The notes: generated from the sequence alone by a model not told the origin. A stretch of DNA of 5,199 nucleotides from Coriobacteriales bacterium (GCA_017515355.1 JAFWGD010000039.1:1-5199); one strand, 5' to 3'; numbered from the stretch's first letter, positions 1 to 4,994 are shown. Numbers and translations are program-made.

Positions 1-1174
1 AGACGGTGGTCTCCCCGTCGGCGACCAGTCCTGCGAGGACGAGCGCCGCTCCTCCACGCAGATCGCTCGACTGCACCGGAGCGCCGGAAAGCTGTTCGAC
101 GCCCTCGATCACGGCGTGATGCCCATCGACCCTGACGTCAGCGCCCATGCGCGTGATCTCATCGGCGAACATGAAGCGGTTCTCGAAGACGTTCTCGGTG
201 ATGATCGAATGCCCTTCGGCAAGGATCGAGAGCACCATGAACTGCGCCTGCAGATCAGTCGGGAAGCCTGGGAACGGGAGGGTCTGGATATCGTAGGGCT
301 TGAACGTTCCCTCGTGCGAGACGGTGATGCTGTTCGGACCCTCCTCGACGCGAACGCCCATCTTCTCGAGTATCGCCAGTGGCCTGCGCAGGTTGTTCGG
401 GTCGACGCCCTCCACGGTGAGCGGGCCTCCGCCGAGCGCGCCCGCAATCAGGTAGGTGCCGGCCTCGATGCGATCGCCGACGACGCGATGGTCGGTGGCG
501 TGCATCTCCTCGACTCCGTTGATCGTGATGACCGGAGTGCCTGCCCCGGAGATATCCGCGCCCATCTTGTTGAGGAAGTTCGCAAGGTCGCAGATCTCGG
601 GCTCGCGCGCAGCGTTCTCGATGATAGTGGTGCCCTTCGCAACGACTGCGGCCATGATGAGGTTCTCGGTGGCTCCAACCGAAGGAAATGCTAGCTCGAC
701 CTCGTTGCCAACGAGTCCGCCCTCGACCACGCCGTAGATGTAGCCATGCTCCGAATCGAAGACCACGCCGAGTGCCTCGAGCGATGCGATGTGCATATCG
801 AGCTTGCGCGTTCCGATCCTGCATCCGCCGGGCATGGCGACCTTTGCCTTGCCGAACCTAGCGAGCAGCAGGCCAAGGACTGAGATCGACGCGCGCATCT
901 TGGCGACGAGCTCATAAGGGGTCTCGAAGGAGGTGAGGTTGGTGGTGTCGATGCGAGCGCAATGGTCGCCGAGCTCGACAACGGCACCCAACGTGCGCAG
1001 GACATCTGCCATTATCCCGACATCCGAGATCATCGGAACGTTCGTGATCGAATACTCGCCAGGAGCGATAATGGATGCCGCCATCAGCTTGAGGACCGAA
1101 TTCTTCGCGCCCTCGATCTTGATCGTGCCTCGGATCGGATTTCCGCCCACGACCTTAATGACTTCTTCGGACAT
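1..1174 (-). CDS. murA: UDP-N-acetylglucosamine 1-carboxyvinyltransferase MurA (3' end outside window)
   Basis: MurA transfers enolpyruvate from PEP to UDP-GlcNAc in the cytoplasm, the first committed step of peptidoglycan precursor synthesis. Reading down from ATG at 1174 gives 391 codons with no stop before the left edge; the family is usually 415-430 residues, so roughly 25-40 C-terminal residues are missing. Visible landmarks: EGAKNS near residue 21 (Lys24/Asn25, matching E. coli Lys22/Asn23), MPGGCRIGTR with catalytic Cys118 and Arg123 (E. coli Cys115/Arg120), PTDLQAQF with Asp307 (E. coli Asp305), ENRFMFADEM near 331, and DLRGGAALVLAGL near 371. Cys118 is the residue fosfomycin alkylates in sensitive enzymes. 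The start is preceded by a weak ribosome-binding site (CAGG, five bases away). The gene follows the bactofilin-like gene at 75 bp, with a promoter in the gap. Identification is firm; only the missing end is unseen. Confidence 0.97.
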   Translation of the reverse strand, partial: MSEEVIKVVGGNPIRGTIKIEGAKNSVLKLMAASIIAPGEYSITNVPMISDVGIMADVLRTLGAVVELGDHCARIDTTNLTSFETPYELVAKMRASISVLGLLLARFGKAKVAMPGGCRIGTRKLDMHIASLEALGVVFDSEHGYIYGVVEGGLVGNEVELAFPSVGATENLIMAAVVAKGTTIIENAAREPEICDLANFLNKMGADISGAGTPVITINGVEEMHATDHRVVGDRIEAGTYLIAGALGGGPLTVEGVDPNNLRRPLAILEKMGVRVEEGPNSITVSHEGTFKPYDIQTLPFPGFPTDLQAQFMVLSILAEGHSIITENVFENRFMFADEITRMGADVRVDGHHAVIEGVEQLSGAPVQSSDLRGGAALVLAGLVADGETTV

Positions 1175-1220
1175 AATGACCTGCTTTTCAATTGAGTGCG
1201 ATTAAGCTGCGTTCGAACAC

Positions 1221-1247
1221 ATTATATTCGAGATATCCGCAAGTCAG
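1221..1247 (-). promoter_or_regulatory. Candidate murA promoter
   Basis: The minus strand carries a perfect TATAAT at 1226-1221. Upstream, either CTGACT (1247-1242, 15-bp spacer, 4/6 matches to TTGACA) or the poorer TTCTGA at the optimal 17-bp distance could serve as -35. The start would be near 1214, giving a leader of about 40 nt. No hairpin terminator is seen between the upstream gene and this promoter, so murA may be read both from here and by read-through. Confidence 0.5.
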
Positions 1248-1249
1248 AA

Positions 1250-2419
1250 CTAGAATCTTCGTTCGTTGTCATCCATCCCGAATTGTGCGCTCTGGGAGGT
1301 GGCCACAGCGCTGCCACCGCGATTGTTCCTGTTGTTGGAGATGCGCCTGAGAAGCGCACGCGCGACGAATCCTAGCGTGTAAAGGCCGCACAGCGCGGAG
1401 AGCGCCCAGCCTGCTATCGGCAGGAGCGTGAGTGCGCACGCGATTGCCCCGACGATGGTGATCGCCAGGAAGCGGTTCATCTTCGGGAAGATCAGCCTGG
1501 AGAACGAGGCGATTGCAAACGGAACCGCGACGATCAGAAGGATCATGGCAAAGAGCAGCAGCACGATGGAGAGGCCGATCGAGGCGATCAGCATCATGAA
1601 GCCGATGACCAAGACGGGGATGAGAATCCCAAGGATCAGGCCGCTGACCAAGTACTTGCCAGGATGCTCGCGGAAGTAGTCGGCGGCGAACTTCACCTCT
1701 CCGCGCATCAGCCATTCGATGACGAAGGCCATGAGGAGCGTGATGACCAGATAGATCAGCAGCGCATATGTGAGAAGCTGGTTGTAGCTGAATCCCGCCA
1801 TATTGCCGAACGACTTGCTGTCGACTGGAGTGTAATCGAGGTTCTGGACCCAGCCGCCCTCGAGGATCAGCGGCTCCTCGGGACTCTCGACGTAGAGGGT
1901 GCCGCTAACATATGCATTGCTGCCAAGTTGCACATCGACCGCGGTGATGCGCACATCGCCGTCGATCCTTCCGTCAATCGTAACGGTCTGGGCATAAACC
2001 TGCAGGTAATCGGCCGTTCCATAGAACTCGAACTCCTCGCTGGCGCCGAGAACCGCCATGGCGTCGGTACCGGTGCCCACGATGATGGACTGGCCTGCGG
2101 CGGTTATGTTCTTCGAGACGGCGCATCCGTTGATGCCGATACGAGCGCCCGCGGCCCTGATGTTGCCGGCGATCTTGGAGTCGGCGACTGATATCTCGCT
2201 TCCTCCGGCCAGGATATCTCCCCCAACCTTCAGTCCAGACTCGGAGAGCTCATTGCCAACCCAGATGTAGTCGCCGGAGAATTCCCTCTCAGCCGGAGTT
2301 GCCGTGTCGGCGGAGTAGACATTGCCGGCGGTGTCGAAGGTGGCGGCAAGAGCGCTCGGAATCGCAAGCGCGAATGCCATGGCCAAAGCGGCGACGAGCG
2401 CCAAGGTTCTCTTGAACAT
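1250..2419 (-). CDS. Exported bactofilin-like (polymer-forming) protein with C-terminal membrane region
   Basis: The protein has 389 residues. Residues 1-25 are a clear signal peptide (MFKR, then a hydrophobic core ending in ALA, cleavage probably before Ala26). Residues about 50-180 contain short glycine-rich turns with alternating hydrophobic residues (VGGDILAGGSEISV, AGNIRAAGARIGI, SKNITAAGQSIIV, DGRIDGDVRITAV), the pattern of bactofilin-type right-handed beta-helices. Residues about 213-357 hold four or five hydrophobic membrane segments (213-235, 257-280, 283-306, 317-337, perhaps 339-357), followed by a polar tail rich in Arg, Asn and Ser. Classical bactofilins are cytoplasmic scaffolds; here the signal peptide places the helix outside the membrane. 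The start at 2419 is chosen because AAAGGGGAG lies seven bases upstream and the signal peptide begins there; longer in-frame starts up to 2542 add an implausible tail. It precedes murA on the same strand. Function is unknown; an envelope scaffold or sensor role is inference. Confidence 0.85.
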   Translation of the reverse strand: MFKRTLALVAALAMAFALAIPSALAATFDTAGNVYSADTATPAEREFSGDYIWVGNELSESGLKVGGDILAGGSEISVADSKIAGNIRAAGARIGINGCAVSKNITAAGQSIIVGTGTDAMAVLGASEEFEFYGTADYLQVYAQTVTIDGRIDGDVRITAVDVQLGSNAYVSGTLYVESPEEPLILEGGWVQNLDYTPVDSKSFGNMAGFSYNQLLTYALLIYLVITLLMAFVIEWLMRGEVKFAADYFREHPGKYLVSGLILGILIPVLVIGFMMLIASIGLSIVLLLFAMILLIVAVPFAIASFSRLIFPKMNRFLAITIVGAIACALTLLPIAGWALSALCGLYTLGFVARALLRRISNNRNNRGGSAVATSQSAQFGMDDNERRF

Positions 2420-2426
2420 GGAATTG

Positions 2427-2435
2427 CTCCCCTTT
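2427..2435 (-). promoter_or_regulatory. Strong ribosome-binding site fixing the start of the bactofilin-like gene
   Basis: On the minus strand AAAGGGGAG (2435-2427) lies seven bases before ATG at 2419. It is the best Shine-Dalgarno sequence on this strand and rules out the longer in-frame start at 2542. Confidence 0.8.
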
Positions 2436-2472
2436 GCATGTATGCAGTGCGTATACAGACAGTTTACCAGCA

Positions 2473-2484
2473 CGCGCATGCGCG
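2473..2484. repeat. 12-bp perfect palindrome upstream of the bactofilin-like gene
   Basis: CGCGCATGCGCG is identical on both strands and lies about 54 bp before the ATG at 2419. It could be a regulator-binding site in the leader or promoter region. No regulator can be assigned, and GC-rich palindromes also occur by chance. Confidence 0.4.
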
Positions 2485-2595
2485 GCATGGATGAATAGGG
2501 CAAACGCCCCATCTGCCCAGCATCCTCGAAATCACTTGACAAGCGTTGCTCCGTTGCCGTTACTCAATCCGATAAACGCAGCTTTCGGCAAAAGC

Positions 2596-2624
2596 ATGAC
2601 AGATGAACCCGTACAAATTGTTAA
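2596..2624 (-). promoter_or_regulatory. Weak candidate promoter for the bactofilin-like gene
   Basis: On the minus strand TTAACA (2624-2619, 5/6 to TTGACA) is followed after exactly 17 bp by TGTCAT (2601-2596, 4/6 to TATAAT). The start would be near 2590, giving a leader of about 170 nt that includes the 12-bp palindrome. No better pair was found closer to the gene, but the -10 is poor. Confidence 0.3.
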
Positions 2625-2738
2625 CTTTTTTATGCACTGACAATGCAACCAGATGTAGTGCTCGGTAGTTCAGGAATCGCAATAGTGTTCGATTCTTACG
2701 AATTAGCGTAGTTCTGGGGTGCTTCTAGCAGCTTACAA

Positions 2739-2768
2739 CTGACAAGGGGCGCCCAACTTTTCTATCAT
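2739..2768 (+). promoter_or_regulatory. Promoter of the TetR-type regulator gene
   Basis: CTGACA (2739-2744, 5/6 to TTGACA) and TATCAT (2763-2768, 5/6 to TATAAT) are separated by 18 bp, giving a good sigma-70-type promoter. The start would be near 2775, so the mRNA begins with about 110 nt of leader and the first arm of the 10-bp inverted repeat lies at about +3. Confidence 0.6.
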
Positions 2769-2776
2769 ATCGACAA

Positions 2777-2825
2777 GCAAATGCCCCCTTCACTGGCAGA
2801 GGAGATTACATTTGTGGGCATTTGC
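2777..2825 (+). repeat. 10-bp perfect inverted repeat in the leader of the TetR-type gene
   Basis: GCAAATGCCC (2777-2786) and its exact complement GGGCATTTGC (2816-2825) flank 29 bases. In DNA this could be a pair of operator half-sites just downstream of the promoter, as expected for an autoregulated TetR-family gene. In RNA it would form a stem at the very 5' end whose loop contains the sequence AGAGGAG. The repeat is certain; its role is inference. Confidence 0.6.
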
Positions 2826-2876
2826 GCAGCAGATGCCATGCCGAGAGATCGGCAATCAATGGGAGAACGAAGATAG
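2814..2876 (+). CDS. Possible 20-codon leader ORF before the TetR-type gene
   Basis: AGAGGAG at 2798-2804 is a stronger Shine-Dalgarno sequence than the one before the regulator itself. Nine bases later GTG at 2814 opens a 20-codon frame ending in TAG at 2874-2876, nine bases before the regulator's ATG. Alternatively TTG at 2812, at a spacing of seven, opens a 30-codon frame that runs into the regulator and stops at 2902-2904. Either arrangement would suit translational coupling. The peptide from GTG starts VGICAADAMP and is rich in Arg and other polar residues at its end; it shows no run of one amino acid as in classical attenuators and no known domain. No start is ATG and the frame is very short, so it may not be a gene. 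Confidence 0.3.
   Translation: MGICAADAMPRDRQSMGERR
2839..2854 (+). other. Small hairpin with GAGA (GNRA) loop in the leader of the TetR-type gene
   Basis: TGCCGA-GAGA-TCGGCA forms a perfect six-pair stem closed by a GNRA tetraloop, 31 bases before the ATG and inside the candidate leader ORF. GNRA loops are characteristic of stable RNA, which favours an RNA element over a DNA site, but it is short. No U-run follows, so it is not a terminator. Confidence 0.4.
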
Positions 2877-2885
2877 CGAGGAAAC

Positions 2886-3479
2886 ATGTCTGATAATCCA
2901 ATAGCCTTGAGATCTAAGAAAAAGCTGATCGACGCGCTCGGAAAGCTCCTGAACGAGCAAACCTACAAGGACATTACCATCACCAAGCTGTGCCAAGAGG
3001 CCAAGCTCTCGAGGCCAGCGTTCTACCAGAACTTCGATTCGATCGCAGAGGCAACCGAGAAGTGCATCGGCGCCCATGCGCACGAGTCCTACAACAGAGT
3101 CGGCCTTAGGCGCGTCAAGGGCTCCGAGGATCTGGCGAACTTCTTCCTCGATATCATGAATTCAGATTCGAACTTCATCACCCGCATGATCGAGCAGGGG
3201 CTCGACGAGATGGTAGCTGTGCAGTATGCGAGGGTCTTCGCCTCGGCTGACCAGACGCTCAAGCTAATCGACGATGTCGACGACGACAGCCTCAAGTCCT
3301 ATTACGCAGAGTTCATCGGCGCCGGCAGCGGCAGCACGTTGACCCGCTGGTTCTCCGAGGAAAACACCCTTACCCGCAACGAGGTCATCTCGATCATCTC
3401 GACCATGATCTCCGCCGCAATGCCCAAGGCAACCAAGGCGACCCAGAAGGAAAGCTCCTACACATCCAAGATCGGGTAG
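2886..3479 (+). CDS. TetR/AcrR family transcriptional regulator
   Basis: A 197-residue protein with the normal TetR-family length. Residues about 9-55 form the N-terminal DNA-binding domain: helix 1 (SKKKLIDALGKLLNEQ) followed by the helix-turn-helix at about 31-50 (TITKLCQEAKLSRPAFYQNF), with the family's usual position of Phe-Tyr in the recognition helix. Residues 80-180 are helical and would bind the ligand and dimerise; the YYAEFIGAGSGSTLTRWF segment near 139-156 resembles the C-terminal domain seen in DhaS-like TetR proteins. The ligand cannot be predicted. The start is preceded by GAGG only four bases from ATG, which is rather close. The nearest divergent gene encodes the bactofilin-like membrane protein, a possible target if local control applies; the regulator's own leader has an inverted repeat that could be its operator. 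A hairpin terminator follows. Confidence 0.93.
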   Translation: MSDNPIALRSKKKLIDALGKLLNEQTYKDITITKLCQEAKLSRPAFYQNFDSIAEATEKCIGAHAHESYNRVGLRRVKGSEDLANFFLDIMNSDSNFITRMIEQGLDEMVAVQYARVFASADQTLKLIDDVDDDSLKSYYAEFIGAGSGSTLTRWFSEENTLTRNEVISIISTMISAAMPKATKATQKESSYTSKIG

Positions 3480-3511
3480 CTACCGAGCGCCCGCATAGAT
3501 GCCATCGGTAG
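3475..3511 (+). repeat. Palindrome and inverted repeat across the stop codon of the TetR-type gene
   Basis: GGTAGCTACC (3475-3484) is a perfect 10-bp palindrome that contains the TAG stop. CTACCGA (3480-3486) is also exactly complementary to TCGGTAG (3505-3511), whose last three bases belong to the first arm of the terminator hairpin. The three pairings share bases and cannot all form fully at once. This may simply be an extended terminator region. Confidence 0.4.
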
Positions 3512-3545
3512 GGCGAATCTGATTGCAGGTTCGCCCTATTGATTT
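3509..3545 (+). terminator. Probable Rho-independent terminator after the TetR-type gene
   Basis: TAGGGCGAATCTG (3509-3521) pairs with CAGGTTCGCCCTA (3526-3538) along 13 positions with one G-U pair, closing a four-base loop ATTG. It is followed by TTGATTT, a T-rich but broken tract. Position 30 bases after the stop codon and the strong stem support termination; the weak U-tract leaves some doubt. Confidence 0.7.
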
Positions 3546-3604
3546 ATCCAGAGCAAGCTCCCTCTCAAACCGCAATGCCCACCACTTTGGCGACAACGAT
3601 ATTG

Positions 3605-3632
3605 CTGCCACAAAGAAAATGCCGCCTATAAT
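3605..3632 (+). promoter_or_regulatory. Candidate promoter of the Cro/C1-type regulator
   Basis: A perfect TATAAT (3627-3632) lies 16 bp after CTGCCA (3605-3610, 4/6 to TTGACA). The start would be near 3639, giving a leader of about 115 nt. A second -10-like hexamer, TATAGT (3658-3663), has no matching -35. The leader contains a minor hairpin, CCAGA (3676-3680) with TCTGG (3688-3692). Nothing else is recognisable in 3546-3753. Confidence 0.45.
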
Positions 3633-3753
3633 GCAAGTTTTTCGCGATTTTAATATCTATAGTGCGCATGTGAACCCAGAAACAAACTCTGGTCTGTGTA
3701 AATGCAGTTGCCGATATTTTTAGACTTTTCTGAACAGATGGATGGAGTTTCAG

Positions 3754-4089
3754 ATGGTCGATTTGGCGGTTGCTGTCGGAAAGAGAATACGGGCGTACAG
3801 GAACCTTCAGGGCCTTACGCAGGAGGACCTTGCGGAAAGGGCAGGGCTCCACGACACCTACATCGGACAGGTCGAGCGCGGCGAGAAGAACCTGACGATC
3901 AAGAGCTTGGGAAAGATCGCCGGCGCACTCGGCGTTGCAGCATCCGACCTGCTCGCCCATACCGATGAATCGCGCGCGGATTCCATACCCCAGAAGATCT
4001 ACAGCCTCGTCATCTCGCGCCCGCTGCAAGAGCAGGAGATGATCGAGGGGATCCTCTATCAGCTGATCAGCTTCAAGGACAGGGGCTAG
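3754..4089 (+). CDS. Small Cro/C1-type (XRE) HTH regulator, resembling R-M controller proteins
   Basis: From ATG 3754 the protein has 111 residues. Residues about 5-68 are a single HTH_3 (Cro/C1) domain: GKRIRAYRNLQGLTQEDLAE, then the turn and recognition helix with GLHDTYIGQVERGEKN (31-46), and the closing helix KSLGKIAGALGVAASDLL. The GLH.TYIG.VERGE.N signature is typical of controller (C) proteins of restriction-modification systems and of related stand-alone regulators. The tail (about 77-111) is a predicted helical segment without a cupin, so this is not a PuuR-type repressor even though a PuuD-like gene is adjacent. I prefer 3754 because GGAG lies six bases before it; ATG at 3742 is in frame (115 residues) but has no good ribosome-binding site. 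The gene is convergent with the hydrolase gene and overlaps it by four bases. DNA-binding function is secure; targets are unknown. Confidence 0.92.
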   Translation: MVDLAVAVGKRIRAYRNLQGLTQEDLAERAGLHDTYIGQVERGEKNLTIKSLGKIAGALGVAASDLLAHTDESRADSIPQKIYSLVISRPLQEQEMIEGILYQLISFKDRG

Positions 4090-4826
4090 CGAGCCTTCGA
4101 AGAGAGCGCGATCATCTCCTCGATGAACGGCTCGAGAGACATATCCCCGCGCATATCCTCAGGATGCCATTGGACCCCGATGAACATCGGATGGCTGCGC
4201 ACCTCGATGGCCTCGACCAGCCCGTCGCTGGAGCGCGCCACGATTTCGAACGGCTCGGGCACGGTAAGCACCGATTGGTGGTGCATCGAATTCACCCAAT
4301 GCTCCCCCGCACCGATGACCTCCGCGAGCCGCGAGCACTCCACAACCTCGATGTCGTGCCTGGGGATGTCGAAGGGACGCAGCTGGTAGTGGTTGAAGGT
4401 GTACGAGCTGCGGAGGCTGAGATCCTGCAGCAGGTTTCCGCCAAAGCAGACGTTCATGACCTGCATGCCGCGGCAGATGCCGAGCGTAGGGATGCCATTG
4501 GCGAATGCCCACTGCATGATGCCGAATTCGAACCGATCGTAGTGCGGAATGCTCACCGACACCTCGGGGTGGCGCGGACCGTAGGTGTAGAGCGCCGGGT
4601 CGACATCGAGCCCACCCAAGTGCATCAGCCCGTCAACCTGTCCGAGCAGGCAGTCGAGCAGCTCCTGGTCCTCCGTGTAGGGAATGAGCAGCGGAATCGC
4701 GCCGCAGCCCATAATCGGGTTGGTGAACGCCTCAGGAATCTCGAAGTGCTCCATGATCGGACTGTATCGAGGCACGATGCCTATCACAGCTCGATCGATC
4801 GTCTTCCTCTTCGCTTCGGCTTCCAC
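4086..4826 (-). CDS. Class I glutamine amidotransferase-like hydrolase (peptidase C26, PuuD-like)
   Basis: The 246-residue product fits the gamma-glutamyl-GABA hydrolase/C26 family, cytoplasmic enzymes that cut gamma-glutamyl amide bonds. Landmarks: IVPRY near 17-21, GLMHLGGLDVDPALY (66-80) with the family's GG.D.(D)P motif, the nucleophile elbow LGICRGMQVMN with Cys118, VNSMHHQSV (178-186), and GVQWHPED with His221 and Glu223 completing the triad. The start is GTG at 4826, preceded by AGGAG at a spacing of six bases; no ATG upstream competes. The substrate may be gamma-glutamyl-GABA or another gamma-glutamyl compound: no putrescine genes (puuA, puuB, puuC, puuP) are in the window, so the PuuD name should not be transferred. 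A TACAAT -10 (4867-4862) lies in the short gap to the divergent tRNA-His gene, so promoters of the two are back to back. It converges on the HTH gene and both stops share CTAG. Confidence 0.93.
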   Translation of the reverse strand: MEAEAKRKTIDRAVIGIVPRYSPIMEHFEIPEAFTNPIMGCGAIPLLIPYTEDQELLDCLLGQVDGLMHLGGLDVDPALYTYGPRHPEVSVSIPHYDRFEFGIMQWAFANGIPTLGICRGMQVMNVCFGGNLLQDLSLRSSYTFNHYQLRPFDIPRHDIEVVECSRLAEVIGAGEHWVNSMHHQSVLTVPEPFEIVARSSDGLVEAIEVRSHPMFIGVQWHPEDMRGDMSLEPFIEEMIALSSKAR

Positions 4827-4861
4827 TGACAGCTCCTACGGCACGTATTTCGCTTTCCAAC

Positions 4862-4867
4862 ATTGTA
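4862..4867 (-). promoter_or_regulatory. Candidate -10 element of the C26 hydrolase gene
   Basis: On the minus strand TACAAT (4867-4862, 5/6 to TATAAT) lies 35 bp before the GTG start, predicting a start near 4855. No acceptable -35 is seen at 16-18 bp. It sits 15 bp from the -10 of the divergent tRNA-His gene, so the two promoters would physically overlap. Confidence 0.35.
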
Positions 4868-4879
4868 AGAGATAATTCA

Positions 4880-4888
4880 TGCTATACT
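4880..4888 (+). promoter_or_regulatory. Extended -10 promoter of tRNA-His
   Basis: TGC directly followed by TATACT (4883-4888) forms an extended -10 (TGn plus a 5/6 hexamer), which can work without a good -35; none is visible. The start would be near 4895, leaving about nine bases of 5' leader for RNase P to remove. Confidence 0.5.
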
Positions 4889-4903
4889 CGTTATTCGTCT
4901 CAC

Positions 4904-4981
4904 GGTGGGTGTGGCCTAGTTGGCTAAGGCGCCAGATTGTGGCTCTGGAGATCGAGGGTTCAAGTCCCTTCACCCACCCCA
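4904..4981 (+). tRNA. tRNA-His (anticodon GTG)
   Basis: A full cloverleaf can be folded. The acceptor stem is GTGGGTG (4905-4911) with CACCCAC (4971-4977), the D stem GCCT/AGGC, the anticodon stem CCAGA/TCTGG with loop TTGTGGC and anticodon GTG at 4939-4941, and the T stem GAGGG/CCCTT (one G-T pair) with loop TTCAAGT. G at 4904 opposite C at 4978 is the extra G-1:C73 pair that identifies bacterial tRNA-His for histidyl-tRNA synthetase. CCA is encoded at 4979-4981. Counting from G1 the gene starts at 4905. Confidence 0.97.
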
Positions 4982-4994
4982 GTCGACTTCCCTG

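Larger units (their letters stand above)
2420..2885. other. 466-bp divergent intergenic region
   Basis: This gap separates the bactofilin-like gene (leftward) from the TetR-type gene (rightward). The left part holds the ribosome-binding site, the imperfect repeat TGCAT-GT-ATGCA (2435-2446), a 12-bp palindrome (2473-2484) and a weak leftward promoter candidate near 2596-2624. The right part (2739-2885) holds the TetR-gene promoter and a structured leader, listed separately. In 2625-2735 I see no coding frame, RNA gene or strong repeat; the base composition is more AT-rich than the flanking genes. Nothing suggests a decayed gene. Confidence 0.7.

Noticed and set aside
116..694. Plus-strand open frame of 192 codons opposite murA
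   Set aside because: It is antisense to a well-conserved enzyme gene, has no recognisable motif and no ribosome-binding site. Long antisense frames are common in GC-rich genes.
255..824. Minus-strand open frame of 189 codons overlapping murA in another frame
   Set aside because: It is an Arg/His/Gly-rich out-of-frame reading of murA with no domain pattern. The murA frame carries all the catalytic motifs.
1664..2191. Plus-strand open frame of 175 codons opposite the bactofilin-like gene
   Set aside because: The opposite strand has a signal peptide, repeats and membrane segments; this frame is acidic/polar and looks like a mirror reading of them.
2536..2541. Perfect TTGACA on the plus strand as a promoter for the TetR-type gene
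   Set aside because: No -10 resembling TATAAT lies 16-19 bp downstream, and it is about 345 bp from the gene; the pair at 2739-2768 is far better.
2420..2542. N-terminal extension of the bactofilin-like gene to the in-frame start at 2542
   Set aside because: It would put 41 non-conserved residues ahead of a classic signal peptide, and the strong ribosome-binding site sits directly before 2419.
2831..3506. AGATGCCAT occurring on both sides of the TetR-type gene (about 2831 and 3498) as possible direct repeats of an insertion
   Set aside because: Nine bases is short, the flanks do not match further, and nothing in the gene suggests a mobile element.
3565..4029. Minus-strand open frame of 154 codons across the HTH gene and its upstream region
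   Set aside because: It is mostly antisense to the HTH domain, and the part beyond that gene has no motif, ribosome-binding site or promoter context.
4164..4829. Plus-strand open frame of 221 codons opposite the C26 hydrolase gene
   Set aside because: It is antisense to a gene with an intact Cys-His-Glu triad, and the translation has no family resemblance.
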